Of a DNA stretch of 64,000 bases, positions 18,496 through 28,663 are shown in pieces (the stretch's first letter is position 1; each line of letters begins with the position of its first letter). Position numbers and translations under genes: made by a program. Under the pieces are notes generated by a model that was not told the DNA's origin, did not search any database, and saw only the letters and a program-made list of their open reading frames with translations. Origin of the DNA: Acinetobacter kanungonis (lineage in GTDB: Bacteria > Pseudomonadota > Gammaproteobacteria > Pseudomonadales > Moraxellaceae); NCBI RefSeq assembly GCF_009939195.1, contig NZ_JAACKC010000001.1:790270-854269 (forward strand). Direction: 5' to 3'.

Positions 18496-19434
18496 CTACT
18501 TCAACTGTACGCGCGGATCGACCAGCTTATACACCAGATCGGCAATCAGGTTAAAAATCATGGTTGCTGCTGCCACATAAACGGTGATGGCTTTAATCAC
18601 GGGAAAGTCACTACGCTCAACAGCGATAATCACTTCGCGCCCAATGCCCGGAATACCGAAAAAGCGTTCAATCAAGAATGCCCCAATGAGCAAGGCAGGC
18701 AAGGTCGCCATCACATCGGTAATAATCGGAATTGAAGCATTGCGCAGGACATGCACACCCAAAATGCGGCGCTCACCTACCCCTTTGGCACGTGCGGTAT
18801 GGACATAGTCCTGATTGACTTCATCCAGCACAAAACTACGGTAAAGTCTTAAGGTTGGTGCAATACTAACCACCAGCATAATTAAAATCGGCAGCAAGGC
18901 ATATTTAAACAGGTTTTCACTGAAACTATCGCTCCAGCCCTGCACGGGGAACCAACTCAGTTGATACGCAAATACATACTGAAAAACAATAATGTAGACC
19001 AAAATACTGATCGACATACCGATGGTACACATCATCATGACCATACGGTCGGTTAAGGTGCCGCGTACCGCAGACACCGCCAATGCCAGAATGATCGAGA
19101 TCACGGTTTGTAAAATGGTGAGTGGAATCAATAAGGTCAGCGATGGACCTAACCGTGTGGTGATAATCTGTGAAACCGACTCTCCTGTACTCCAGCTTAG
19201 ACCATAATCAAAAGTCAAAATCTGCTTGATGAAAATCCACAACTGTACATAGTAGGGTTGATCCACCCCCAACTGTTGGCGAATATTTTCAATCTGTTCT
19301 GGATTGGACATTTTACCCGCCAGAATATAGGCAGGATCCCCACCCACCCAGTTAAACAGAAAGAAGATCAGCAGCACGACTCCGAGCATGGTCGGAATCA
19401 TCTGCCATAGGCGACGTATGATATATGCCAGCAT
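18496..19434 (-). CDS. Peptide ABC transporter permease (DppB/YejB-like)
   Basis: 312 residues with six predicted membrane helices. The N-terminus MLAYIIRRLWQMIPTMLGV is typical of DppB/OppB, and the EAA loop is YVHTARAKGVGERRILGVHV. An intact GIGREVIIAVERSDFPVIKA block stands near the C-terminus. It lies between the M3 peptidase gene (11 bases) and the second permease gene (seven bases), clearly one transcription unit. Confidence 0.93.
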   Translation of the reverse strand: MLAYIIRRLWQMIPTMLGVVLLIFFLFNWVGGDPAYILAGKMSNPEQIENIRQQLGVDQPYYVQLWIFIKQILTFDYGLSWSTGESVSQIITTRLGPSLTLLIPLTILQTVISIILALAVSAVRGTLTDRMVMMMCTIGMSISILVYIIVFQYVFAYQLSWFPVQGWSDSFSENLFKYALLPILIMLVVSIAPTLRLYRSFVLDEVNQDYVHTARAKGVGERRILGVHVLRNASIPIITDVMATLPALLIGAFLIERFFGIPGIGREVIIAVERSDFPVIKAITVYVAAATMIFNLIADLVYKLVDPRVQLK

Positions 19435-19445
19435 CTTGATGCCCC

Positions 19446-21464
19446 CTATTTAACCCGTTGACCAGTAATTTCATCAAAAAAGGCTTTATTGTCTGGTTTA
19501 CGCCCCAAGAAATCCTTGACCAAATCTTCCGCAGGCTTCTGCCCGCCTTGCGATAAAATGGTCTGACGATAACGCTGCCCCACTTCGGGATTATTCAAGT
19601 TATTACCAAATGCCGACAGCATGTCTAAAGCCAGAACTTCAGACCACATATAGCCGTAATAGCCCACTTGATAGCCACCCATGATGTGCCCAAACTGCCC
19701 TGGAAATGCCGTCGTTGGAACATAGCCCAATGCGGTTGCTCCTTCCATCTTCTTCCAGACCTCTAAGGGCTGAACTTTTAAGGCATCACTACCATGTAGT
19801 GCCATATCGTATTGGGCATACAGGGTTTGACGGGCATAGTGCAAACCACGACCATAACTGTGTACTGCATTCAGTTTGGCAATCAGCGTATCATCCACGC
19901 GTGGACAAGCAGGGTTACAGTAATCCGCTACTTTGGATAAGGTTTCTTTGCGACGCGCCCACTCCTCATACATTTGCGAAGGTGCTTCAACAAAATCACG
20001 CTCTACTGAAGTGCCTGATTGTGCTGAATAGCGGGTGTTCGACAAGATACCATGTAAGGCATGCCCGAACTCATGCACAAAAGTTTCCAGCTCATCACTG
20101 TTTAAACCTTTACGATTGAAGTTGGTGACCAAGGCTGAAATCGGTTTGCGTCCTGTGAGACTGCTGCCACCATAAACACCCCACACCGCGGCATGTCCGT
20201 ATTTGCCTTCACGTGGGAATTTATCGACATACAAGCCCCCCAAAAGCTGTCCAGTTTTTTTGTCGGTCACATCGTAGTACTCAACTTCGTTTTGCCAAAC
20301 ACCGACTTTGATAGGCTTAAATTGAATGCCATACAGATTGGATGAAATCGCAAATAGCCAGTCCTGCGCCGCTTGGGTTGGGAAGTACTCGCGCATTTTT
20401 TCTTGATCGACCTGATACTTGGCTTTACGCAGCTTTTCACTCCAATAAGCCTCACTCCAACGCTCAATCTTGGCTTGTGCTACAGGAACATTTAGCGTTT
20501 TAGCTTGAAACTCACGCAGTGTTTCCACTTCTTTTTGCTCTAAAGGCGCAACCGTTGCATGTACCTCTGACAAGAATTTATTCACGGTTTCAGGGGTTTC
20601 CGCCATACGTTTATGCAGTGCCCACTCGGCATAACTGGATTTTCCAAACAATTGTGCCAGTTCATATCGCAAGTCCATGGCTTGTTTCAATAATGCCAAA
20701 TTACGCTCGCCACCACGGCGGGTATAGGCAATTTGATAACGCTTGCGTGCCGCATCGTTGTCTGCCAATTCCATGAACGGGCGATATTCAGGATATTCAA
20801 ACCCAAGTAAATAATTGCCTTTGTCATTCTTTTTTAAGGCATCGATATAGCTTTGTGGTAAGCCTTTTAATTCAGCAGGCGTAAACTCCAGTTTTTGTGG
20901 ATTATCACGTACATTGCGTGCATATTCCTGCTCAATCTTCGCCAGTTCAGCCAAAATTACTTTTAAGCGTGCCTGCTTTTCGACACTCAACTGAATCCCT
21001 GTTTTTTCAAAATCGTTGAGTAAGTCTTCACGAAACTTGCTATCAATCGCATCCTTGGCTTGGGTGTTCTTAATTTGTTGATAGAGTTTTGGATTTTGAT
21101 AAATATCGGTCTGGAACTGACTAATCTTGATTTCGCAATCTTCAGCCGCTTTACGCAGTGCCGCATCTGGCGAAACATTGCTGTATAAGCCAATGGGTCC
21201 ATAAAAATCTTCAAATGAAGCAAAGATACGATCCCATTCTGCAAGTACGGGCGCTGCATTCTGCTCTGCCGACATCGGCTTAGCGGCAAAAATCTTTAAC
21301 TGTTTATTAATGTCCTGAATTTTGGCATCACACAAAGCAGGAATGTCTTGGGCTTGAAATTGCGGCAAGGTCTGACGCGTGGGAGAATCTGCAAAAGCAA
21401 ACTGCTGTACAGCAAAAGTTAAAACGCCGAGTGCGGTCAATTTAAAAGTCGGGTGATTCATCAT
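19446..21464 (-). CDS. Exported M3-family zinc oligopeptidase
   Basis: 672 residues. A signal peptide ends near FAFA-DS, so the enzyme should be periplasmic, unlike cytoplasmic oligopeptidase A. The zinc site is HEFGH at 464-468 with a third ligand probably Glu493 (VEAPSQMYEEW). GHIMGGYQVGYYGYMWSEV and the C-terminal PDNKAFFDEITG are also family hallmarks (Dcp/thimet oligopeptidase). M3 enzymes cut short peptides that fit an enclosed channel. Its place inside a peptide ABC operon suggests that it trims imported peptides before capture by the binding proteins. Confidence 0.93.
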   Translation of the reverse strand: MMNHPTFKLTALGVLTFAVQQFAFADSPTRQTLPQFQAQDIPALCDAKIQDINKQLKIFAAKPMSAEQNAAPVLAEWDRIFASFEDFYGPIGLYSNVSPDAALRKAAEDCEIKISQFQTDIYQNPKLYQQIKNTQAKDAIDSKFREDLLNDFEKTGIQLSVEKQARLKVILAELAKIEQEYARNVRDNPQKLEFTPAELKGLPQSYIDALKKNDKGNYLLGFEYPEYRPFMELADNDAARKRYQIAYTRRGGERNLALLKQAMDLRYELAQLFGKSSYAEWALHKRMAETPETVNKFLSEVHATVAPLEQKEVETLREFQAKTLNVPVAQAKIERWSEAYWSEKLRKAKYQVDQEKMREYFPTQAAQDWLFAISSNLYGIQFKPIKVGVWQNEVEYYDVTDKKTGQLLGGLYVDKFPREGKYGHAAVWGVYGGSSLTGRKPISALVTNFNRKGLNSDELETFVHEFGHALHGILSNTRYSAQSGTSVERDFVEAPSQMYEEWARRKETLSKVADYCNPACPRVDDTLIAKLNAVHSYGRGLHYARQTLYAQYDMALHGSDALKVQPLEVWKKMEGATALGYVPTTAFPGQFGHIMGGYQVGYYGYMWSEVLALDMLSAFGNNLNNPEVGQRYRQTILSQGGQKPAEDLVKDFLGRKPDNKAFFDEITGQRVK

Positions 21465-21485
21465 TACTCCAGTTTTATTTAATTT

Positions 21486-23294
21486 CTATTTCTTCATGTC
21501 AATATCGATGTACATCCATTCCGCAGGCAGAATCGGATGCTTTTTAAAACCAATCACACGTGGTTGTGCCAAGACATTGCGATAACGTGCGCCAATGATC
21601 TGCACGGGCATATACACCTCAAGCAAACGTGACATTTTCCGATACAGGGCATCCCGCTCTGGGCTTGGTGGCATTTTCTGAGTCTGCTCATACAAGCGGT
21701 CATATTCAGGAATTTTCACGCAGGCATTGTTGGTCACATTGATGTTTTTGCCATAGAACAACTGCATAAAGTTGTCGGCATCTGGATAATCGGCAATCCA
21801 CGCTGAGCTTTTAAACATGGTCTTGCACTGTTTTTCCAGCTTTAGCGCTTCGGCAAAAGGCAAAGACTGGGTACTCATTTTAATGTGGATGCTATCCAGC
21901 GTTTTCTTCCAAAATTCTGCCTGTTGCTGACTGCGTGCATTATTGCCCGAGATAGTCATCTCAATTTGCAAAGGTTTGCCATTCGGCAAAGTTCGCCAAC
22001 CATCTGCACCGACTTTATAGTGATAACGGTCTAACAGCAGATTGGCGGCTTTGACGGAATAAGGAATGCTGCTTTTATAGTTGGGGTCATAGCCCACTAC
22101 ACCATTTGGAATCGGGGCTTGCAAGCGTTCAGCATCGCCTTTTTGCAAAATATTGATGTAATTTTCAGGAGAGAATGCCATTGCCATGGCACGACGCAAC
22201 GCGATTTTGTCTTTACTCATGCCACCCACCACAGGGTTTTGCATGTTCCAATAATGATAATCAATGGAAGGATCGGTAATCCGTGACAGTTGAACGCCTT
22301 TTTTCGCCAGTTCGGGTTTGAGTTTGCCATTTTGCAGCGCCTGAACGGTTAACTCACCATCCAAGGCAAACAGATCAATTTCATCTTTAATAAACGATAA
22401 CCAGCGAGATTGCCCTTCTTCCATCACCTGAATATCAATCTCGCCAATTTGCGGCATTTTTTTGCCTTGCATGGCTTTCACAATTTTCTGATCTTCTGCA
22501 CTAGATGCTTTAAAGTTCCAGACAAAACTACGAAAATCAGGATTGGCCTTTAAAATAATCCGTGAACCCGGTGTCCAGCGGGTCAGCAGATACGGCCCCG
22601 TCCCGACAGGATGCCCCATCACAAAACCTGCTTTGTCGCGATATTTTTCAATCACTTCACGTGCCACAGCCCCCGCAGGCTGATGTGCCAGCAGCATTGG
22701 AAAGTTTTGATCTGGACTGGTTAACCGAATCACCAAAGTGTAACGGTCTGGGGTCTGTAAACCAGCAACAGGTTGATCGTAATTAAACTTGCCTGTTTTT
22801 GCCGCCTGTTTCAGTACCGCATCCATTCCTAAAATTCGTCCATCCAGTAACCAGCTATTAGGTGAACGCAAGTTCGGATCAAGCAAGCGCTTAAAGGTAT
22901 AGACATAATCAGCTGAGGTCAGCTCACGCTTTTTACCTTTAAACACGGGATCTGCGGCAAAATAAATCCCCTTTTGCAGGCGTATGGTATAAGTCAACCC
23001 ATCTGCACTGACTTCGGGTAAAGCAACTGCGGTACGCGGCACCAGCTTTGCGGGTGATACCAAATAATCGTAGGTAAATAAAGTCTCAAAGATGGAACCA
23101 TTGACATGCGCCGAATACAGATCATGCACACCTGCGGGATCAAAACCCGTTTCAGCTACGGGAAACACATAACGTAAAACCTTGTGCGGATCGGCAGGGC
23201 TTTGTGCCCAGACACTCACAGCGCTGCTGATTAAAAGGCTGCCCGCGAATATCCCTTTTACCCAATGTTGCATTTGTTGATTCAACTGTTTCAT
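21486..23294 (-). CDS. Peptide ABC transporter substrate-binding protein, copy 2
   Basis: 602 residues, SBP_bac_5 family (DppA/OppA/YejA). A signal peptide ends near SVWA-QS. Family features include LVSPAKLVPRTAVALPE, YTFKRLLDP, HPVGTGPYLL and the C-terminal YMPVQIIGARYRN. It delivers peptides to the permeases. It is a clear paralogue of the product encoded at 23308-25089 (the same domain layout throughout) but has diverged, so the two probably bind different peptide sets. It starts 13 bases after the first copy. Confidence 0.93.
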   Translation of the reverse strand: MKQLNQQMQHWVKGIFAGSLLISSAVSVWAQSPADPHKVLRYVFPVAETGFDPAGVHDLYSAHVNGSIFETLFTYDYLVSPAKLVPRTAVALPEVSADGLTYTIRLQKGIYFAADPVFKGKKRELTSADYVYTFKRLLDPNLRSPNSWLLDGRILGMDAVLKQAAKTGKFNYDQPVAGLQTPDRYTLVIRLTSPDQNFPMLLAHQPAGAVAREVIEKYRDKAGFVMGHPVGTGPYLLTRWTPGSRIILKANPDFRSFVWNFKASSAEDQKIVKAMQGKKMPQIGEIDIQVMEEGQSRWLSFIKDEIDLFALDGELTVQALQNGKLKPELAKKGVQLSRITDPSIDYHYWNMQNPVVGGMSKDKIALRRAMAMAFSPENYINILQKGDAERLQAPIPNGVVGYDPNYKSSIPYSVKAANLLLDRYHYKVGADGWRTLPNGKPLQIEMTISGNNARSQQQAEFWKKTLDSIHIKMSTQSLPFAEALKLEKQCKTMFKSSAWIADYPDADNFMQLFYGKNINVTNNACVKIPEYDRLYEQTQKMPPSPERDALYRKMSRLLEVYMPVQIIGARYRNVLAQPRVIGFKKHPILPAEWMYIDIDMKK

Positions 23295-23307
23295 GCTTCT
23301 TCCAAAT

Positions 23308-25089
23308 TCATTTATTTTTTTCAGGCTGTATATCCAGATATTGCCAATTGCTATTCATCATCGGATGGGCTTTAAAACCCTGAACCTGCGGATGCAGCAA
23401 CCAGTTACGAATACGGCTGCTATGAATAATCCATGGGTTGTCGGCTTCAATTTGACGGCTTAATTTTTCATAATACGGCAGGCGTTGTTGCGGTGCTAAA
23501 CTCAACATTTGCAAATACAACGCATCATAAGTTTTGGATTGATAGCAACTTAAATTGCCCTGTGCGGCATTCGGTCCATACAGTAACTGGGCAAAATTTT
23601 CCCCTTCAGGATAATCTGCAATCCAAGCACCGCCCCAGACCATATATTTGCATTGAGTGGCAGCCTTTAAGTTATCGGCAAAATTACTGACCTGAAAATC
23701 GACCCGAATGCCGATGGCATCTAGATTCTTTTTCCATAATTCCGACTGTACCACCGAACTAGAACTGTTCTCGGTCATAAACTTTAAAGTCAGCGGTTTG
23801 CCCGTAGGTAAAGTGCGATAACCATCTGCACCTTTTTTATAACCAAAACGATCCAACAGTTTATTCGCCAAGACCGGGTTATAAGCCAGACTGCTGCGGT
23901 AATTCGGATTGAAGCCCTGAACCCCATCTGGAATCAGCATTTCCGATTTTACCGCCTGCCCCTTGTAGAGTTGCTTAATCGCTTCGTCTTGATTAAATGA
24001 CAAACTAATGGCACGACGTAAGGCAATTTTATCGAGACTGAATCCCCCTACAATCGGGTCTTTCATGTTGAACATGGTGTAGGTAATTTCGGGATCTTTA
24101 TTGGGATAATGCTGAATGCCTTGCTTAACCAATTCAGGTTTCAGTTTTTGACCATCCAATGCCTGTGGCACAGCATTTGAAGTCAATTTATCAAAGTCGA
24201 GCTGTCCTGTTTTAAATGCCAGCCAGCGCGACTGCTCTTCTTCAATAATGCTGACCTCAACTTTGCCAATTTGTGGCATCTGTTTGCCCGACATTTGCTG
24301 AACCAGTTTGTTGTCCCAAGCTGTGCCTGTCGATTTAAAATTCCAGACAAAACCACGGTAATTGGGATTGGCAGTCAATTCAATTTTACTACGCGGCACA
24401 TATTTACTCAGTTGATAGGGTCCAGTCCCGACAGGATGCTGTGCAATCCGATCTCCATAATATTCAACCACTTCCCGTGCAGTCGCGCCAAAAGTCACAT
24501 AAGCCAGAATGTATTGAAAATTATAATCAGGACGGGTCAGGGTAATTTGTAAGGTATAGGGATCGAGGGCTTTTAAACCTGCAATCGGAGCATCGTAATT
24601 AAACTTGCCTGTTTTCTTGGCCAGTGCATTGGCTTCATTACCACCTACAATTTTTCCATCAATGAACGAGTAAGTGGTAGAGCGGTTTTTCGGATCTAAA
24701 ATGCGCTGAATGCTGTAAATATAATCTTGGGCTTTCAGTTCACGGTGCTGCCCTTTAAACGCGGGATCAGGTGAAAAATAAATCCCAGATTTAATTTTAA
24801 AGGTATAAACCTTGCCATTCTGTTCAATGAGAGGCAAAGCCTGTGCGGTATTGGGAACCAACTGCACGGGTCGCGCCAGATAATCATATTTCAGCAAAGG
24901 TTCAAAAATGACTTCGGCGATTTTTCCACTGTAAAAATTGTAGGTTTTGACCATATCAAAACCATCATCAGGTGCTTCCATCGCCACGTGTAAAATCTTG
25001 TTGGACTGTGCCGCAGCATTGGCTTGCAGCATACAGCCCGATGAAATCAGCAGGGTCAAAATGGCGATTCTTAAATTTTTGGCTTCCAA
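23308..25089 (-). CDS. Peptide ABC transporter substrate-binding protein, copy 1
   Basis: 593 residues, SBP_bac_5 family, first gene of the cluster. The N-terminal signal has a hydrophobic core and a possible cut after ANA; a Cys at about residue 19 gives only a poor lipobox. YLARPVQLVPNTAQALP, YSIQRILDP, HPVGTGPYQL and YNPVLANKLLDR match oligopeptide-binding proteins. It is paralogous to the next gene. The promoter must lie in the long divergent region shared with the TonB-dependent receptor gene. Confidence 0.93.
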   Translation of the reverse strand: MEAKNLRIAILTLLISSGCMLQANAAAQSNKILHVAMEAPDDGFDMVKTYNFYSGKIAEVIFEPLLKYDYLARPVQLVPNTAQALPLIEQNGKVYTFKIKSGIYFSPDPAFKGQHRELKAQDYIYSIQRILDPKNRSTTYSFIDGKIVGGNEANALAKKTGKFNYDAPIAGLKALDPYTLQITLTRPDYNFQYILAYVTFGATAREVVEYYGDRIAQHPVGTGPYQLSKYVPRSKIELTANPNYRGFVWNFKSTGTAWDNKLVQQMSGKQMPQIGKVEVSIIEEEQSRWLAFKTGQLDFDKLTSNAVPQALDGQKLKPELVKQGIQHYPNKDPEITYTMFNMKDPIVGGFSLDKIALRRAISLSFNQDEAIKQLYKGQAVKSEMLIPDGVQGFNPNYRSSLAYNPVLANKLLDRFGYKKGADGYRTLPTGKPLTLKFMTENSSSSVVQSELWKKNLDAIGIRVDFQVSNFADNLKAATQCKYMVWGGAWIADYPEGENFAQLLYGPNAAQGNLSCYQSKTYDALYLQMLSLAPQQRLPYYEKLSRQIEADNPWIIHSSRIRNWLLHPQVQGFKAHPMMNSNWQYLDIQPEKNK

Positions 25090-25818
25090 TTTTTACCTTT
25101 CCCGTGATACCCGCATAAGTGCTGGTTTATTCATTGTTTTTAAACTGATGTGTTTGTTGTTATCCATTTTCCATTTAAGCAAATTCTTTCGCATTCGTCC
25201 TCTGCTTAAGTGATGAATCGACAATGATTTGATCCTAAAGCGAATTCCGTGCCATCCCAAAAAACTTGCCAGTATTTTAAAAAGTCGCTTAATTTAAAGT
25301 TATTTTTTATTAGATATTTATCGTAATTTTATCTAACACTTTTCTTTGTCTTATTGACCAAAAACTACAACCCATCAGCACACAAAACACCTTTACACAA
25401 CGCACAAAAAAAACACATATATGATTCATAATTGCACACACCTTATTTTTTTATAACAAAAAATATAATCAAATATATGTTTTTTATTAATTTTATTAAT
25501 TATACGTTTCATAAAAATAATTTATCATTAAGATAAAACCGAGAGTTTTCGTTTGTTTTTTGAACAAAAATTAAAAATATTAAAAAACACCTCTGACTTT
25601 TAGTTCCAAATTGACGCATTTTCATCCTCACCCATCATTTCAGCTTTCCTACTTATATAGCTAATATATTTTGTGAGTAAAATCACATTTTAAAAATGTA
25701 AAATACATATATTTCAATGATTTAAAATTTAAACATGTGTACAAAAACAAATTGGCATCTGAATTGCTTAAACCACCCCAGCAATCTTGCTAAATACAAA
25801 AAAAGGATTACTTTTACT
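25090..25818. other. Long divergent regulatory region between peptide ABC operon and receptor
   Basis: About 730 very A+T-rich bases with no credible gene. It should carry promoters in both directions. A CRP-type palindrome lies at 25672-25687. A frame from 25735 could extend the receptor N-terminally by 28 residues, but this would bury the signal peptide. Confidence 0.6.
25672..25687 (+). promoter_or_regulatory. CRP/Vfr-type binding site before the receptor gene
   Basis: TGTGAGTAAAATCACA matches the core TGTGA-N6-TCACA exactly, with TTT following the right half as in the extended consensus. A possible -10 TATATT at 25708-25713 would put the start of transcription near 25720, with the site centre about 40.5 bases upstream (class II activation). 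The match is seen directly; function is inferred. Confidence 0.6.
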
Positions 25819-28500
25819 ATGATAAAGAACAAAAGTGCTAAGGTGGCGGCCAAGCCGTCAGTTAGCAAAGCAATTCTTAAATTAAGTACGCTTAGTTTAA
25901 GTATGATGTGCTTGTCTTTAGCTCATGCCGAAGAAACCGAAAGTACAGAAATACAAGAACAACCCGTAAAAGTTGCTAAAGTCACAGTAACAGGATCTTC
26001 CATTAAAGGGGTTGCCGCACAAAGTGCCTCTCCCATTACCATTATTAAAGGTGAAGACCTGACCAATCAGGGGATTACCACCGTAGAGGAAGCCTTAACC
26101 AAGGTCAGCGCCAACCAAGCAGGTTATTCAACTTCTCAAAATGTCGGGGCAAGTAGTACCGAAGGCTCATCTGCCAACTTACGCGCGCTTGGTACAGATA
26201 AAACCTTGGTACTTTTGAATGGTCGTCGTCTTGCCTATAGCCCATTTAGTACCTCAACCACCAACCTGAATATCATCCCGATGGCGATGATAGATCGAAT
26301 TGAAATTCTGCGTGACGGTGCTTCCGCAGTCTATGGTGCCGATGCGATTGCAGGGGTCATCAACTTCATTACCAAAAAAAGTTATGAGGGTTTAAGCATC
26401 AGTGGTGGTCTGGTGCAACCTGAACAGTCAGGTGGCGATAAGCAGGACGTGCAAATCTTTGGGGGTTATGGCGATCTGGATGAACAAGGCTTTAACGTCT
26501 TTGGTGTGGTAGATTATCGTCGCTCCAATGACATTATGGCAAAAGATCGTAAGGTCAGTGCGCGTGGCGGCGTTTTACCTGAGCTCGGGATTGATGCCAG
26601 CTCTGCCAATGGTTTCCCTGCGAACTTTTACGACCTGACCAGCGGCACCTTGGGCAATCCCTATGGTAATAGCAATTGTAATAACACCCCGAATGTGGTG
26701 GCGGATGGCGGACTGTGTTACTTAAACACCCAAGCCTTGATTGGGATTGTACCTGAAACTGAAACCATTTCTGCCATGGGGCGTGGCACACTCAAACTGA
26801 GCGATACCTTTAACGCGATTGGGGAATATATCTATTCTCGTAGCGAAGTCACCACCTCCATTGCACCAGATGTCTATAGCCGCTCCGTTACTCTCCCGTC
26901 CACCAGCCCTTACTACCCGGGTAATGGTATTACCCCTGCAGTCAGCGGTTTAAGTGGTGATCCACTGCAATTGTACTTACGTTCTCAAGGCGGCAATCGT
27001 GTTTCACAATCGGTGAATGAATCGCATCGTGCCTTTGCTGGTATTGAAGGTGAAGCCTATGGCTGGGACGTCAATGCAGGCGTCACGTATGCCAAAAGTG
27101 AAGCCACCGATAGTTTTGTCAGCGGTTACTTGAACCGCAGCAAATTACAAGCTGCTTTAGATGATGGCTCGATTAATCCCTTTGGTGCCAGTGCTGACTC
27201 GAGTTTATGGAACTCATTTTCCGTCAGTGGTGAATCGAATGTCGCTTCTTTAGATTCCACCACGGTAGATTTCACCTTCAGCCGACCAATTTTTACTTTA
27301 CCAGCGGGTGAGGTCGGTTTTGCCATTGGTGGTAGCTTTACCACGCAAGACTGGGAATCCAAAGTCAACGCTGAAATCGTGAGCCAAGTCCCAAGTAGCG
27401 GAATTGACCCAGATGAACCCGTCAATACAGGCGACCGCGACATCTCTGCTGTCTTTACTGAATTCCAGATTCCAATTACCAAAACTTTAGAAGCACAACT
27501 GGCTGCCCGTTATGACGACTATAGCGACTTTGGCGACACCTTTAACCCAAAAGTTGCCTTACGCTGGGAACCTTTAAAACAACTGATGTTCCGCACCTCA
27601 TACAGTACAGGCTTCCGAGCACCAAGTTTATGGGAAATGAATGCACCACAAAGTGAGACGTACACTGGGGCGAAATACAATGACCCTGTGCTCTGCCCTG
27701 GCGGTAAAGCAACATCTTCGCAATACCAGACTGAATGTAATACCCAGTTTAAACAAATGCAGGGCGGCTCATCGGACTTAGAGCCAGAAGAATCAACTTC
27801 ATTTAATGCAGGCTTCGTTTTTGAACCTGTCAAAAATCTGGTCTTCACGCTCGATTACTACAATATCGAAATTGATGGGTTAATCGACACGATTGATGAA
27901 GCAATGATTTTTGCAGATCCAACCAAGTATGCGAGCAGTTTTGTTCGTGACTCAGAAGGACGCATTAAATACATCAACACCACACTGGTAAATATGGGCG
28001 GTATTAAAACCGAAGGTTTAGATGTTTCTTTAAATTACCAAACCCCAATGACGGCAACAGGTCGTTTTGGCTTCGGCATTGATGGGACTTATGTCATGAA
28101 ATATGACAAACAAGAAGAAAAAGGTGGTGAATGGGTTGGCAAAGTCGGCACCTATGATGATCCAGCCATTCTACGCTGGAAACACGTTGCTAACATTAAC
28201 TGGAGTTATGAAAACTGGAAGCTGATCTTTGAGCAAGAATTCTACCGTGGTTATGACGACCAAAATGCCACAGGCGATGATGCTTATGATCGCCACAAAG
28301 TCAGCGACTACACCCTCTACAACATTTCAGGTACTTACAAAGGCTTTAAAAATCTAGAGCTGACTGCGGGAATTAAAAACATGTTTGACGCAGAACCTGC
28401 AGCATCAAATGTACTGGATAACTTCCAATACGGTTATGACCCTCGCTATAGCGACCCAACGGGACGCGCTTACTTCTTGCGAGGTACTTACAAGTTCTAA
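25819..28500 (+). CDS. TonB-dependent outer-membrane receptor
   Basis: 893 residues from the ATG at 25819, chosen because it gives a normal signal peptide (cut near SLAHA-EE) and has AGGA about 11 bases upstream; an ATG at 25735 would add 28 unlikely residues. The TonB box region is near VAKVTVTGSSIKG. The plug domain has TLVLLNGRRLAY, IDRIEILRDGASAVYGADAIAGVINF; the 22-strand barrel ends in FLRGTYKF. Substrate cannot be read from sequence. The linked tonB-exbBD genes and the divergent peptide transporter suggest peptides rather than siderophores. No Fur box was seen. Confidence 0.93.
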   Translation: MIKNKSAKVAAKPSVSKAILKLSTLSLSMMCLSLAHAEETESTEIQEQPVKVAKVTVTGSSIKGVAAQSASPITIIKGEDLTNQGITTVEEALTKVSANQAGYSTSQNVGASSTEGSSANLRALGTDKTLVLLNGRRLAYSPFSTSTTNLNIIPMAMIDRIEILRDGASAVYGADAIAGVINFITKKSYEGLSISGGLVQPEQSGGDKQDVQIFGGYGDLDEQGFNVFGVVDYRRSNDIMAKDRKVSARGGVLPELGIDASSANGFPANFYDLTSGTLGNPYGNSNCNNTPNVVADGGLCYLNTQALIGIVPETETISAMGRGTLKLSDTFNAIGEYIYSRSEVTTSIAPDVYSRSVTLPSTSPYYPGNGITPAVSGLSGDPLQLYLRSQGGNRVSQSVNESHRAFAGIEGEAYGWDVNAGVTYAKSEATDSFVSGYLNRSKLQAALDDGSINPFGASADSSLWNSFSVSGESNVASLDSTTVDFTFSRPIFTLPAGEVGFAIGGSFTTQDWESKVNAEIVSQVPSSGIDPDEPVNTGDRDISAVFTEFQIPITKTLEAQLAARYDDYSDFGDTFNPKVALRWEPLKQLMFRTSYSTGFRAPSLWEMNAPQSETYTGAKYNDPVLCPGGKATSSQYQTECNTQFKQMQGGSSDLEPEESTSFNAGFVFEPVKNLVFTLDYYNIEIDGLIDTIDEAMIFADPTKYASSFVRDSEGRIKYINTTLVNMGGIKTEGLDVSLNYQTPMTATGRFGFGIDGTYVMKYDKQEEKGGEWVGKVGTYDDPAILRWKHVANINWSYENWKLIFEQEFYRGYDDQNATGDDAYDRHKVSDYTLYNISGTYKGFKNLELTAGIKNMFDAEPAASNVLDNFQYGYDPRYSDPTGRAYFLRGTYKF

Positions 28501-28512
28501 TTGGCATTCTGT

Positions 28513-28549
28513 CCATAGCGTCTTGAATACCTCCAGCAAGACGCTATGG
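28513..28549 (+). other. Stable intercistronic hairpin between receptor and tonB
   Basis: A perfect 13-bp inverted repeat (CCATAGCGTCTTG / CAAGACGCTATGG) with an 11-base loop, 12 bases after the receptor stop codon. No T-run follows. It could protect receptor mRNA or reduce read-through into tonB-exbBD. Confidence 0.6.
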
Positions 28550-28663
28550 GCAAAACATTTCATCTGTCGTTTAGCCAAACAACAAATGCCGTCAATCCGT
28601 CCATCTTTCATGAGCAGCGATGCGTGAACGATTTCTTGTTTGTCTCAAATTTCAGGAGTAATA

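Noticed and set aside
25735..25818. N-terminal 28-residue extension of the TonB-dependent receptor
   Set aside because: It would place the signal peptide internally and has no ribosome site; the ATG at 25819 is better.
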